From assembly GCF_009901955.1 (NCBI RefSeq), contig NZ_WUTS01000001.1:2712585-2766073 (forward strand): a DNA stretch of 53,489 nt, read 5' to 3'. Shown piece by piece: positions 17,665 through 26,643 of the stretch (positions are counted from its first letter, which is position 1; each line of letters starts with the position of its first letter). The position numbers and the translations under genes were made by a program. A model generated the notes under the pieces. The model had not been told where the DNA came from. It searched no databases and was given only the letters and a program-made list of their open reading frames with translations. This DNA comes from Halomonas icarae (lineage in GTDB: Bacteria > Pseudomonadota > Gammaproteobacteria > Pseudomonadales > Halomonadaceae).

Positions 17665-18942
17665 TCAGCGGGCCAGGCGCTCCAGCAGTCGCCGGGTCGC
17701 GAAGCCATCCGGTATCTCACCGATGGACGCCTGGTACTCACGCAGGCCACGTCGAGTATTGGGCCCCAGAATGCCATCGGGCACCCCCACGGAGAAGCCG
17801 CGCGCATTGAGGGCCTGCTGCATCTCGCGGATCTCGGCGCGTGCCAGAGGCTGTTCGTCGCGTGGCCAGCCACCGATGACCCCGTCACGCCCCGCGATCT
17901 CGTCGGCGAGATTACCGACGGCCAACGCATAACTGGTGGCGTTGTTGTAGCGCAGGATGACACGGAAGTTGGGGCCCACCAGGAAGGCGGGGCCTCTCGC
18001 CCCCGCGGGCACGATCACCGCGGCCTCATCAAAGGTGGGCAAGGCGCCTTTCCCCGCGGGGCGCACGCCCTGGGCGGACCAGGCCGCGGAGGAAAGGCGG
18101 TTGGACGACTCGGCCTGGGCATAGTCGAACCCCTCCGGCAGGACCACCTCGACACCCCAGGGCTCCCCCTCGCGCCAGCCGGCGCGCGCCAGATAGTAGG
18201 CAGTAGAAGCCATGACGTCGGGGATGCTGCCCCAGATATCGCGACGCCCGTCGCCGTCACCATCCCGAGCGTAGGCCTCGAAGCTCGAGGGAATGAACTG
18301 GGTATGCCCCATGGCCCCGGCCCAGGAGCCCAGCATGCGCCCGGGGGCGATATCCCCGGCGTCGATGATGCGCAGGGCGGCGAGCAGCTCGCCACGCGCA
18401 AAGTCCCGGCGCCGACCGTCATAGGCCAGGGTTGCCAGCGCCTCCAGGGTCGAGAAGTCACCGAAGTTCCCGCCATAGTTGCTCTCGATGCCCCAGATCG
18501 CCACGATCACCTCGGCCGGCACCCCGTAACGCTGCTCCATGCGGCGTGCGGTGTCGCGGTGCTCGGCCAGGCGGGCACACCCGGTGGTGACCCGCTGGGC
18601 GGAGACCGCGGTATCCAGATATTGCCAGATGGGGCGTACGAACTCCGGCTGGGAACGGTCGAGCTCGATCACCCTGGGGCGATAGCGCAGCGAGGCGAGG
18701 GCTCGCTCCAGGGTTGTCTCGGAGATGCCCTCGGCGCGGGCCTCGCGACGGAAACGAGCCAGCCAGTTGTCGAAGCTCTCGGCGACCGCCGACGCCTTAT
18801 CCCGGGAGGTGGTCACTTCGTGGGCCCCGCCGGAGGCAGGTTCGGCGGCATCGTTGGCGGCTCGCGCCTCGTGGGCCGGGCCACTCTGGCAACCGGCCAG
18901 CAGGGCAAGGGCCAGGCAGCTGGTCACTGTTATCCGTCGCAT
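17665..18942 (-). CDS. Lytic murein transglycosylase (MltB-type) with peptidoglycan-binding domain
   Basis: Outer-membrane lipoprotein that cleaves peptidoglycan glycan strands non-hydrolytically, giving 1,6-anhydroMurNAc products. The lipobox LLAGC puts the lipidated cysteine at residue 18. The SLT_2 domain carries the catalytic Glu153 in AIWGIESNYGG and MGHTQFIPSSFEAYA. A C-terminal PG_binding_1 domain (IREMQQALNARGFSVGVPDG, then GPNTRRGLREYQ) ends the 425 residues. Its products would feed the AmgK-MurU recycling route encoded about 6 kb away. Confidence 0.93.
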   Translation of the reverse strand: MRRITVTSCLALALLAGCQSGPAHEARAANDAAEPASGGAHEVTTSRDKASAVAESFDNWLARFRREARAEGISETTLERALASLRYRPRVIELDRSQPEFVRPIWQYLDTAVSAQRVTTGCARLAEHRDTARRMEQRYGVPAEVIVAIWGIESNYGGNFGDFSTLEALATLAYDGRRRDFARGELLAALRIIDAGDIAPGRMLGSWAGAMGHTQFIPSSFEAYARDGDGDGRRDIWGSIPDVMASTAYYLARAGWREGEPWGVEVVLPEGFDYAQAESSNRLSSAAWSAQGVRPAGKGALPTFDEAAVIVPAGARGPAFLVGPNFRVILRYNNATSYALAVGNLADEIAGRDGVIGGWPRDEQPLARAEIREMQQALNARGFSVGVPDGILGPNTRRGLREYQASIGEIPDGFATRRLLERLAR

Positions 18943-19091
18943 GAAGCTCTCCTTGGCGTGGGCGGAAGGCGAGAATCATCGCGCAGATGGCGCCCTGCGC
19001 GCCAGTACCTTCGGGCGATGCCTAGCCGCCAGAGCACCACAAGATAACAGTCCGTCACCACTGCGGTCAGCCGACGAAGAAGGCAGTGGCG

Positions 19092-20357
19092 TCAGGTCGA
19101 CAGCCAGCGGGTCACGTAGTGGCCCCGAGGGTCGTAGCGCTCGGCCTGCCATGACACATCGAAACGCTGGCCACGACGGTCGCGTCCGACGCCGGCCACA
19201 TAACGCCAGTTGCCCCAGTTGCTGGCGGCATCGTAATCGATCAGGCAGCGCTCGAACCAGGCCGCGCCGAGGCGCCAGTCGCCCCCCAGCTCATGCACCA
19301 GGTAGCTCGCCGCGTTCTGACGCGCCCGGTTGGACAACCAGCCGGTCGCGGCCAGCTCGCGCATGGCGGCATCCACCAGGGGCATGCCGGTGCGCCCACG
19401 GCGCCAGGTCTCAAGGGCCTCATTGACCGCCGGCAACGGCCGTGGGCCATACAGCGCCGCCCCCTCCTGACGGGCGGCCCAGTGAAAATAGTCGCGCCAC
19501 AGCAGCTCGAACACTATCCAGTAACTGGAGTCGCTGGCGCCGTGATGGTTCTCCCAGGCGCGCACCGCATCGTGGACCTGGCGCGCCGAAAGGCAGCCGT
19601 GGGCTAGCCAGGGCGATAGCCGGGTCGAGAAGTCGGGCCCGCAAAGGCCGTTGCGGGTCTGCTTGTAGCGGCCCGGGCCGCCAAGGGCCAGATAGTGAGC
19701 GAGCCGCTCTCGCCCCGCCGCCTCGCCTCCGACGAAGTCGAACTCGCCGCGGCGGTCGGGGCGCCAGCCGGCAGCCTCGGTGCATACACTGGTCAGCGGT
19801 GGCAGCCCGCGCGACGCCGTCTCGGGCCAGGGCGGCAGGGAAATCGGCGCCGGCATGGCGGAAGGCACGACCCAGTGGCGCTCGGCCCGCCGGCGGAAGG
19901 CCGAGAAGCTTGGGGGCAGGGCCTCGACAGCGATCGGTAGCCGGGTCTCATCGAACAGCGTGCCACCGTCTGGGCACCAGAGCCTGACCTCCGGGTCGAG
20001 ACATCTGGCCAGTCGCGACACCGCTTGCGACTCTTCCCAGCCGGCATCGCGACGCACCGACACCTGATCGATGCGATGCCGCTCGACCAGCCGCGCAACC
20101 TCCGCCACCGGATCGCCCAGGCGCACCAGCAGGTCGCTGCCACGGCTCAATAGCTCACCGCGCAGGGCGATCAGGCTTTCCCACAGGAAACGCAGCCGCG
20201 CGGGTCCCATGCGCGTGACGCCGCCATCGAACGCCCGCAGCCAATCGCGGTCCAGCACGTAAACACACAGCAACGACTCCGGCGGGTGCTCGAAGTGCAA
20301 CAGCGGATTATCGGCCAGGCGCAGGTCGCCGCGCAGCCACACAAGTACCCGGCTCAT
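19092..20357 (-). CDS. DASH-family cryptochrome/photolyase
   Basis: Flavoprotein with an N-terminal photolyase alpha/beta domain ([18 protein letters not shown]) and a C-terminal FAD domain with [35 protein letters not shown] ([14 protein letters not shown]) and [18 protein letters not shown]. The [16 protein letters not shown] pattern and the C-terminal [18 protein letters not shown] are typical of Cry-DASH, which repairs cyclobutane dimers in single-stranded DNA and may signal light. 421 residues, slightly short. Its ATG overlaps the DUF2256 stop (ATGA). Expression is probably light-controlled (see the TGTAC repeats upstream). Confidence 0.9.
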   Translation of the reverse strand: MSRVLVWLRGDLRLADNPLLHFEHPPESLLCVYVLDRDWLRAFDGGVTRMGPARLRFLWESLIALRGELLSRGSDLLVRLGDPVAEVARLVERHRIDQVSVRRDAGWEESQAVSRLARCLDPEVRLWCPDGGTLFDETRLPIAVEALPPSFSAFRRRAERHWVVPSAMPAPISLPPWPETASRGLPPLTSVCTEAAGWRPDRRGEFDFVGGEAAGRERLAHYLALGGPGRYKQTRNGLCGPDFSTRLSPWLAHGCLSARQVHDAVRAWENHHGASDSSYWIVFELLWRDYFHWAARQEGAALYGPRPLPAVNEALETWRRGRTGMPLVDAAMRELAATGWLSNRARQNAASYLVHELGGDWRLGAAWFERCLIDYDAASNWGNWRYVAGVGRDRRGQRFDVSWQAERYDPRGHYVTRWLST

Positions 20358-20506
20358 AAGGTGGTCGCACCACGGCGTGCTTCGCGGCGGCAACGTTCGC
20401 TGCAGTAACGCACATCGTGCCAGCAGCGCTCCCACTTGCGTCGCCAGGTAAAGGGCCTGGCGCAGTGCCGGCAGGACTTCTGCGGCAAATGAGGTTTGCG
20501 ATGCAT
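20354..20506 (-). CDS. DUF2256 family small cysteine-rich protein
   Basis: A 50-residue ORF beginning [15 protein letters not shown] and ending RRGATTL. Cysteines at 12, 15, 28, 35 and 39 (C-x2-C and C-x3-C) with [15 protein letters not shown] match DUF2256, a probable zinc-binding mini-protein known to travel with Cry-DASH genes. GAGG lies 7 bp upstream of the ATG, and the stop overlaps the Cry-DASH start, so the two are translationally coupled. The function is unknown; a regulator or partner of the cryptochrome is an inference from linkage only. Confidence 0.85.
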   Translation of the reverse strand: MHRKPHLPQKSCRHCARPFTWRRKWERCWHDVRYCSERCRREARRGATTL

Positions 20507-20540
20507 GGCGAGGCCTCGGCAATCATGAACACGACTTAAA

Positions 20541-20563
20541 CATTAGTACAATTTATGTACAAA
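20541..20563 (-). promoter_or_regulatory. Candidate LitR/CarH-type light operator and promoter
   Basis: Upstream of DUF2256-Cry-DASH the minus strand reads TTGTACATAAA directly followed by TTGTACTAATG, two 11-bp direct repeats with a shared TTGTAC core. B12-dependent CarH/LitR (MerR-family photoreceptors) are known to bind 11-bp repeats containing TACA and to occlude the -35 region. TTGTAC could itself serve as -35, with TTAAGT 17 bp on. No litR gene is in the window. Confidence 0.5.
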
Positions 20564-20582
20564 TAAAACTGATCATCTGCCC

Positions 20583-20622
20583 ACAACGCATGAGCCCGCC
20601 CGCGGGCGGCCTCATGCGTTGT
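20583..20622 (-). terminator. Hairpin terminator after the minus-strand mrp operon
   Basis: Two 12-nt perfectly complementary arms (ACAACGCATGAG / CTCATGCGTTGT) enclose a GC palindrome of 16 nt. It sits 12 bp downstream of the mrpG stop. There is no clear U-tract, so termination efficiency is uncertain; it also insulates the photolyase promoter. Confidence 0.6.
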
Positions 20623-20634
20623 CTAGGTAGCCAA

Positions 20635-21027
20635 TCAGGGGACGTCGGACTCCCCGGGGCGCCGCTCGCCCTCGCGGCCGCTCTTGAGCTCGTGGGTCAA
20701 GGGGTCGTAGTGGGGCTTGAGCTCGTCCTTGACCGTGCCCTCCCACAGCCGCGAGCCGACGAAGTAACCGGCACGGCCAATCACGTGAGCAGCCACAGGT
20801 GCCGTCATCAGGATAAACAGGATCACGCCGAAGGCCCGCGCCACCACCGCCGCCTGGGCGAAGTGGATGGCCACCGCCAACATGATCAGGGTGACGCCCA
20901 GGGTGGCGGCCTTGGTGGTGGCGTGCATGCGGGTGAGCAGGTCGGGCAGGCGTACCACCCCCAGCGCCGCCAACAGCATAAACAGCGCCCCGACCAGAAC
21001 CAGTCCTTCGCCGACGATATCAGTCAT
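20635..21027 (-). CDS. mrpG: Mrp antiporter subunit G (operon 1)
   Basis: Small membrane subunit of the multi-subunit Na+/H+ antiporter. Three hydrophobic helices are evident, with the family core [29 protein letters not shown] followed by [23 protein letters not shown] (split here at natural breaks). 130 residues from the ATG that overlaps mrpF by 8 bp, with a polar C-terminal tail ([17 protein letters not shown]). It is the last gene of the seven-gene minus-strand operon. Confidence 0.92.
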   Translation of the reverse strand: MTDIVGEGLVLVGALFMLLAALGVVRLPDLLTRMHATTKAATLGVTLIMLAVAIHFAQAAVVARAFGVILFILMTAPVAAHVIGRAGYFVGSRLWEGTVKDELKPHYDPLTHELKSGREGERRPGESDVP

Positions 21028-21289
21028 CCCGCGGCCCTCCTCGCTCCAGAAAGCGGGCAAAGCCGATGGCAGCCATAAAGGCCATCAGCGCCATGACGAT
21101 GGCGACGTCGAGCAGACTGGCCACGTCGGTGGCGATGGCCATCACTCCGATGATACCGACCAGAATCGACGAGAAGAGCTCCAGGGCCACCACCCGATCG
21201 GGCAGGGTCGGCCCCCGGAACAGGCGCACGAAGGCGAGGCAAAGTGCCAGCGACATCAGCGCCAGGCTCAACAGAATGATGGGCGACAT
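21020..21289 (-). CDS. mrpF: Mrp antiporter subunit F (operon 1)
   Basis: 89 residues with three transmembrane helices. [16 protein letters not shown] and the following acidic [19 protein letters not shown] fit MrpF/PhaF, a small subunit near the core of the complex. It overlaps mrpG by 8 bp and lies 38 bp after mrpE, the largest gap within this operon. Confidence 0.92.
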   Translation of the reverse strand: MSPIILLSLALMSLALCLAFVRLFRGPTLPDRVVALELFSSILVGIIGVMAIATDVASLLDVAIVMALMAFMAAIGFARFLERGGPRDD

Positions 21290-21327
21290 CGGTAGCCTCC
21301 TTCACGGCTCGGCATGGCTAATGGCTA

Positions 21328-21801
21328 TCAGCGAAACAGCATCAGGGCACGGCGCTCCAGCTCCGCCAGATCGCGCCGCAGCTCCTCCTCTTCGTCCAGG
21401 AACATGGCGTGGATATAGAGCACTCGGCGATCGTCGGAGACGTCCAGGCTCAGGGTGCCCGGGGTCAGCGAGATGAGGTTGGCGACGAAGGCGATCTCGA
21501 ACTCGCTGCGTGCCTGGAGCGGCATGGCGATCACCCCGGGCTTCATGTACCAGGGTGGGGTGACGATATCGAAGGCCACCTTGAGGTTGGCCATCACCAA
21601 CTCCTTGACGAAGAAGCCGATGAAGCCCACCAGCCGAGGCAGACGCTGAGCATAGCCGGCCAGCGCCGGTACCTGGGGCTGGATCAGCGCCAGCACCAGG
21701 TAGCCGAAGACCAGGCCGGCGAGCAGGTTGAGGCCGCTGAAGTGGCCAGTGAGCACTACCCAGGCGCCCCCCAGCAGCAGGTTCCAGGCCGCACCGATCA
21801 T
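21328..21801 (-). CDS. mrpE: Mrp antiporter subunit E (operon 1)
   Basis: 157 residues: two N-terminal helices ([20 protein letters not shown] onward), an amphipathic stretch ([16 protein letters not shown]) and a cytosolic domain with the family signature [18 protein letters not shown]. MrpE is not homologous to complex I subunits and is needed for full antiport. The ATG overlaps the mrpD stop by 4 bp. Confidence 0.92.
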   Translation of the reverse strand: MIGAAWNLLLGGAWVVLTGHFSGLNLLAGLVFGYLVLALIQPQVPALAGYAQRLPRLVGFIGFFVKELVMANLKVAFDIVTPPWYMKPGVIAMPLQARSEFEIAFVANLISLTPGTLSLDVSDDRRVLYIHAMFLDEEEELRRDLAELERRALMLFR

Positions 21802-23315
21802 GGCCCTCCCTCCACCTGCGCTCCCAGCACCGCCCGGATGTAGCTCTGAGGGTCCAGCAGCTGGGCCGCCGAGGCCTCGGCCAGGGCGTGGATCGGCGCC
21901 GGGTAGAGGCCGATGAACAGAGTACACAGCGCCAGCCCCACCACCGGCGCCACCATCAGCCACAGCTCGCGCTGGCGCACCTCAGGATAGGGATCGACGT
22001 CCCCCTCCGGCGGCACCGACTTCCAGAACACCTCGGCCCAGATCTTGATCATGGAGTAGAGCGTGAGCAGCCCCACCAGCAAGGCGATGGTGGTGACCCC
22101 GTAGGCCTCGGCCTCGATGCTGGCACGGATCACGATGAACTTGGCGAAGAACCCCGACAACGGCGGAATACCAGCCAGCGACAGGGCGGGAATCAGGAAC
22201 AGCAGCGCCAGCCACGGATGGCTGCGATAGAAGCCACCCAGGCGCTTGAGCTGGTAGCTGCCACGCAGCCGGTGGACGATGCCGCTGACCAGGAAGAGGT
22301 TCGTCTTCACGATGATATGATGGATGATATAGAAGACCCCGCCGACGATCGCCAGAGGCGTGAAGAGCGCCAGGCCGAGGATCATGTAGCCGATCTGGCT
22401 GACGATATGAAACGACAGGATGCGTCGGAACTCGAACTGGGCCGCTGCTCCCAGCACCCCTGAGAGCATGGTCAGCCCCGCGCCCCACAACAGGATCTCG
22501 TGGGTGTAGCCCGGGCTATGATGAAAGATCAGGGTAAAGACCCGGAACAGCGCATAGACCCCCACCTTGGTGAGCAGCCCCGCGAAGAGTGCCGATACCG
22601 CGACCGGAGGGGTGTGATAGGAGGCCGGCAGCCAGAAGAACAGCGGGAAGGCCGCCGCCTTGATACCAAAGGCGACCATGAACATCATCGCCAGGGCATC
22701 CACCATGTCCTGCTCCTCGACCATGACCAGGCGCCGGGCGATATCGGCCATGTTGAGGGTCCCCACCATGCCGTAGAGCAGCCCCACGGCGATCAGGAAG
22801 ATCACCGAGGAGAGCAGATTGAGAGTCACGTACTTGATCGCCCCCTCCATCTGCGGCTTCTCGCTGCCGAGGATCAGCAGCGCGAAGGAGGCCACCAGCA
22901 TCACCTCGAACCACACGTAGAGGTTGAAGATGTCGCCGGTGAGGAAGGCGCCGGCCACTCCGGCCAGCAGCAGATGCATCAGCGGGAAGTAGCCGTAGGC
23001 CTCGTGGCCGCGCCCGGCGGTGGCCAGCGAGTAGAGGGCCACCGCGAAGCCGATGATACCGGTGAGCACCACCATGATGGCGCCCAGCAGGTCGGCCACC
23101 AGGCTGATGCCGAAGGGCGCCGGCCAGCCCCCCATGTGCATCACCAGGATGCCCTCACGGCTCACCGAGGCGAGCAGCCAGACGCTGGTCAGCAGCAATG
23201 CCACGGTGCCGCCCACGGCGACCAGCCGTTGCATCGGGCGCGAACGCCAGAAGACCAGCGACACGGCGCCCGACATCAGCGGAATCAGGATAGGCAGCGC
23301 GATCTCGGGGTTCAC
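21798..23315 (-). CDS. mrpD: Mrp antiporter subunit D (operon 1)
   Basis: A NuoN/NuoM-like channel subunit of 505 residues with about 14 membrane helices. [20 protein letters not shown] carries the conserved TM5 glutamate; [20 protein letters not shown] and [14 protein letters not shown] carry the lysines of the proton path; [10 protein letters not shown] is typical of the family. Four-bp overlaps with mrpC and mrpE point to translational coupling throughout. Confidence 0.94.
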   Translation of the reverse strand: MNPEIALPILIPLMSGAVSLVFWRSRPMQRLVAVGGTVALLLTSVWLLASVSREGILVMHMGGWPAPFGISLVADLLGAIMVVLTGIIGFAVALYSLATAGRGHEAYGYFPLMHLLLAGVAGAFLTGDIFNLYVWFEVMLVASFALLILGSEKPQMEGAIKYVTLNLLSSVIFLIAVGLLYGMVGTLNMADIARRLVMVEEQDMVDALAMMFMVAFGIKAAAFPLFFWLPASYHTPPVAVSALFAGLLTKVGVYALFRVFTLIFHHSPGYTHEILLWGAGLTMLSGVLGAAAQFEFRRILSFHIVSQIGYMILGLALFTPLAIVGGVFYIIHHIIVKTNLFLVSGIVHRLRGSYQLKRLGGFYRSHPWLALLFLIPALSLAGIPPLSGFFAKFIVIRASIEAEAYGVTTIALLVGLLTLYSMIKIWAEVFWKSVPPEGDVDPYPEVRQRELWLMVAPVVGLALCTLFIGLYPAPIHALAEASAAQLLDPQSYIRAVLGAQVEGGP

Positions 23316-23659
23316 GTGTCGGTATCCTTCATCTTGTCCAGGTCATCGGCACGCACGACCTCCCAGGCGCGACGCACCAGCACCACGGCGAACGACAGCA
23401 CACCGAAGGCGATAACGATGGCGGTAAGCACCAGCGCCTGGGGCAACGGGTCGGCGACGGCCCCCTCGGGTGCGGTGAGCCCCTGCGGCACCAGCGGTGG
23501 TGCCCCGCGGGTCATGCCGGCGGTGGCGAAGATCAGCAGGTTAGCGGCGTTGGAGAGCAGCATCAGTCCGATCACCAGCTTGACGATGGAGCGGCGCAGC
23601 ATCATGTAGATCGCGGCGGCGAACAGGATGCCGATGGCGACGGCCAGCAAGGGTTCCAT
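23312..23659 (-). CDS. mrpC: Mrp antiporter subunit C (operon 1)
   Basis: NuoK-like subunit of 115 residues with three helices. [19 protein letters not shown] and [14 protein letters not shown] fit the family, and [18 protein letters not shown] is the characteristic third-helix motif. It starts 9 bp after mrpB and overlaps mrpD by 4 bp. Confidence 0.94.
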   Translation of the reverse strand: MEPLLAVAIGILFAAAIYMMLRRSIVKLVIGLMLLSNAANLLIFATAGMTRGAPPLVPQGLTAPEGAVADPLPQALVLTAIVIAFGVLSFAVVLVRRAWEVVRADDLDKMKDTDT

Positions 23660-23668
23660 GGGACCTCC

Positions 23669-24103
23669 TCAGCGTTCGTCGTCTGCCTGATCGGTCTTGA
23701 CCAGAGCGGTGATGGCGGTCAGCACCGAGCCGAGCACCACCAGGTAGACCCCGATATCGAAGATCAGCGGCGTCGAGGCCTTGAAGTCGATCACCGGCAG
23801 GGTCCACCACTGAGCGGTAAAGAAGGGCTGGCCATGCCACCAGGCGGGCAGCGTGGAGGCGACTCCCAGCAGCAGGCCGACCCCCACGAGGTCCCGCGGC
23901 GAGACCTTGATCATCGCTCCCAGGGCGCGCCGCCCATAGGCGAACAGGTAAAGGGCGAAGCCCCCCGCGGCGACCAGTCCGGCGATGAAGCCGCCACCCG
24001 GCTCGTCGTGGCCACGCAGCAGCAGGAACAGCGAGAACATCAGCTGCAGCGGCAGTAGCAGTCGTGCCGCCACGTTGAGGATCAGCGTGCCGGATCTAAC
24101 CAT
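23669..24103 (-). CDS. mrpB: Mrp antiporter subunit B (operon 1), free-standing
   Basis: 144 residues, four predicted helices, with [20 protein letters not shown] and TPLIFDIGVYLVVLGSVLT, both hallmarks of MrpB. In this operon MrpB is a separate gene, overlapping mrpA by 8 bp, whereas the divergent operon has it fused to MrpA. This split arrangement is the group 1 type. Confidence 0.94.
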   Translation of the reverse strand: MVRSGTLILNVAARLLLPLQLMFSLFLLLRGHDEPGGGFIAGLVAAGGFALYLFAYGRRALGAMIKVSPRDLVGVGLLLGVASTLPAWWHGQPFFTAQWWTLPVIDFKASTPLIFDIGVYLVVLGSVLTAITALVKTDQADDER

Positions 24104-26426
24104 CGTCGCTCCTCCGGGTGTGGCCGGCATCCCTGGCCGCGTACTCCTCGGCGTGGAAGCGCAGCATCGCATAGACGCCGCTGGCCGCCAGCGCCAGCAC
24201 GAACATCTCGCCCAGGGTGTCGAGGGCACGGAAGTCCACCAGGATGACGTTGACGATATTGTGGCCGCGCCCCAGCGGCTGGCTGTTGGCGACCATGTAG
24301 TCGGAGATGCGCGGCAGCCGCTCGCCGGAGAGCACGGCGAGCATCAGCAGCGTCACCAGCCCGCCGGAGAGCCCCGCCACCGCCAGGTCGCGCAATCGCT
24401 CGGCGGGGGTCGAGAGGGTCGCGAAGCGCGGCAGCCGGAACAGCACCAGCACCAGCAGGATCACCGTCAGGGTCTCCACCAGCAGCTGGGTGATGGCCAG
24501 GTCCGGTGCACTGAACAGCACGAAGGTCAGGGCAATGGAGAAGCCCATCACCCCCACCGCGGCCACCGCCGCCAGCCGCGAGCGCATCACGCAGGCGGAG
24601 ACCGCTCCGGCCACCATCAGCCCCGCCGCCACCGCCTCATGGAAGTAGATATCCAACGTGAAGGTGATGCTGGGCGTATGCCGCAGCAGCAACGCATGCC
24701 CCACAAGCCCCAGCAACACCAGCAGGGTGATCACCAGGTAGTTACGAAGATAGCCGCTCTGCAGGAAGCGGGTCTGCCACTCGGCGAGATCCACCATGCC
24801 ACTCATCAGGGCCTCATAGCCGGCCTCGGGGCCGCGCGCCATCAGTGGCTCGAGGCGTGCCAGCCAGGCGCGCAGGCGATCCCAGCGGCGGAACACCAGG
24901 GCCCCCAGCCCCAGGCTCGCCAGGGAGAGCAGCAGCGGCAGGTTGATGCCGTGCCAGAGCGCCAGATGCACCTCGGCCGACCCCGCCCCGATGCCCGCCA
25001 CGGTGGCCCCGACCAGGGAGTCGAGGAGCCGGGGCGCCAGGCCAAACAGCAGTGACAGTGCGGCCAGCAGCGCGGGGCCGGCGAGCATGCCGAAGGAGGC
25101 CTCTCGGGGGGCGCTCGGTGTCTGCCGCAGCGGGCCGAAGAAGGGGCGAATGGCGACGACCGCCGCCACCGCCAGGGTCAGGAAGGCGGCCAGGAAGGCC
25201 AGCGGCAGGATCACCGCCCGATAGGCTGCCGCGGCCAGCAGCGACTCCAGCATCAGCTCCTTGCCGATAAAGCCCAGCAGCGGCGGCAACCCCGCCAGCG
25301 ACAGCGCCGCCACCACCGCCACCAGGGCGGTACACGGCATGGCGTGACGCAATCCGCCCATGGCGGTGACGTCCCGGGTACCGGTCTCGTGGTCGAGGAT
25401 CCCGGCCACCATGAACAGCGCCCCCTTGTAAAGGGAGTGGGCGAGCAGGAAGACCACGAAGGCGGTGAGCGCGGCCTCGGTGCCGATGCCCAGCAGCATC
25501 GTCAGGGTGCCCAGCGCCATCACCGTGGAGTAGGCCAGCAGCGTCTTGACGTTGGTGTGCTGGATCGCCAGGAAGGCGCCACTGGCCATGGTCAGCGCCC
25601 CCACCAGGGAGAGCGTGATCACCCAGGGCTCGGTGCCGCCCAGCGCCGGATGCAGCCGCGCCAGCAGATAGACCCCCGCCTTGACCATGGTGGCCGAGTG
25701 CAGATAGGCCGAGACCGGGGTGGGCGCCGCCATGGCATTGGGCAGCCAGAAGTGAAAGGGGAACTGAGCCGACTTGGTGAAGGCACCCAGCAGCACGCAG
25801 ATCAGCAGCGGCAGATAGAGTACATGCGCCTTGAGCTGCTCACCGCGGGTGTTGAGCTCGGCCAGCGACCAGCTATCGCCGGCCAGGGCCAGCATGACGA
25901 AGCCGGCGAGCAGCGCCAGGCCACCACCCACGGTGACGAAGAGCCCCTGCTGGGCCGACTTGCGCGCCGCCGGATCGGTGTGGTTGAAGCCGATCAGCAG
26001 ATAGGAGGTGATGCTGGTCAGCTCCCAGAACACGAACAGAGTGACCAGGTTGTCGGCCAGCACCAGGCCCAGCATCGACATCATGAAGGCGGTGATCACC
26101 ACCAGGAATCGCGGCAGGTCGCGGTGGCCGTGGAGATAGTCGCCGGCGTAGAGCAGCACCAGGGTGCCGATCATCGAGATCAGCATGGCGAAGAGCCACG
26201 CCAGACCATCGATCAGGAAGGTCAGGGTGATATCGAGGCCCGGCACCCAGGCCCACTCGAGCCACAGGGTCTCACCCGCGGCGATGACCGGCCACTGGGC
26301 CAGCAGCCAGGCGGCGATAGCCGCCGGCAGCAGCGCCAGCACCCGCGCGGTGCCCGCTCCGAACCATCGGTGCAGCAGCGGCACCAGGCTCGCCACCACG
26401 AATCCTCCCAGCACGGCGAGTTGCAT
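24096..26426 (-). CDS. mrpA: Mrp antiporter subunit A (operon 1), unfused
   Basis: NuoL-like subunit of 776 residues plus the C-terminal NuoJ-like/DUF4040 region. Conserved ion-path residues are visible: Glu135 in FWELTSITSYLLIGF, Lys218 in [19 protein letters not shown], and Lys249 in [15 protein letters not shown]. The C-terminal part carries LTFVLFSAPDLAITQLLVE and [19 protein letters not shown], diagnostic of MrpA. First gene of the minus-strand operon, with GGGAG 8 bp before the ATG. The complex exchanges cytoplasmic Na+ (or K+/Li+) for protons. Confidence 0.95.
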   Translation of the reverse strand: MQLAVLGGFVVASLVPLLHRWFGAGTARVLALLPAAIAAWLLAQWPVIAAGETLWLEWAWVPGLDITLTFLIDGLAWLFAMLISMIGTLVLLYAGDYLHGHRDLPRFLVVITAFMMSMLGLVLADNLVTLFVFWELTSITSYLLIGFNHTDPAARKSAQQGLFVTVGGGLALLAGFVMLALAGDSWSLAELNTRGEQLKAHVLYLPLLICVLLGAFTKSAQFPFHFWLPNAMAAPTPVSAYLHSATMVKAGVYLLARLHPALGGTEPWVITLSLVGALTMASGAFLAIQHTNVKTLLAYSTVMALGTLTMLLGIGTEAALTAFVVFLLAHSLYKGALFMVAGILDHETGTRDVTAMGGLRHAMPCTALVAVVAALSLAGLPPLLGFIGKELMLESLLAAAAYRAVILPLAFLAAFLTLAVAAVVAIRPFFGPLRQTPSAPREASFGMLAGPALLAALSLLFGLAPRLLDSLVGATVAGIGAGSAEVHLALWHGINLPLLLSLASLGLGALVFRRWDRLRAWLARLEPLMARGPEAGYEALMSGMVDLAEWQTRFLQSGYLRNYLVITLLVLLGLVGHALLLRHTPSITFTLDIYFHEAVAAGLMVAGAVSACVMRSRLAAVAAVGVMGFSIALTFVLFSAPDLAITQLLVETLTVILLVLVLFRLPRFATLSTPAERLRDLAVAGLSGGLVTLLMLAVLSGERLPRISDYMVANSQPLGRGHNIVNVILVDFRALDTLGEMFVLALAASGVYAMLRFHAEEYAARDAGHTRRSDDG

Positions 26427-26643
26427 CAGATGCTCTCCCGTCGGTCGATTTCACCACATTAGTCATACAAGGTGTTGAAACACAAGCCGGGGACGCACAG
26501 GAACGCTTTGCGTTAGGATGCTCGATATATCGTCTCGTCAGGCCGCCCCAGAGGAGTGATGCGACCCACGCTGGTGCATCACCTTGCCCTGCGGGTAGCC
26601 TATGCCTCTTCCCCACACTTCATATTTGCAGGATGAGCGACCG
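26427..26643. promoter_or_regulatory. Divergent control region between the two mrp operons
   Basis: The 217-bp space drives transcription both ways. A weak minus-strand promoter candidate is TTGTGT-18 bp-TAATGT (26456-26485). A 10-bp palindrome CGATATATCG lies at 26523-26532. A hairpin, GTGATGC(g)ACC against GGTGCATCAC with a 6-nt loop, lies at 26556-26582, about 60 bp before the plus-strand start. It has no U-tract, so an operator or mRNA leader structure is more likely than a terminator. No known regulator motif was recognised. Confidence 0.45.

Noticed and set aside
20308..20532. 74-codon minus-strand frame across the DUF2256 region
   Set aside because: It is in a different frame from the conserved 50-residue DUF2256 ORF, which has the cysteine pattern and ribosome site.
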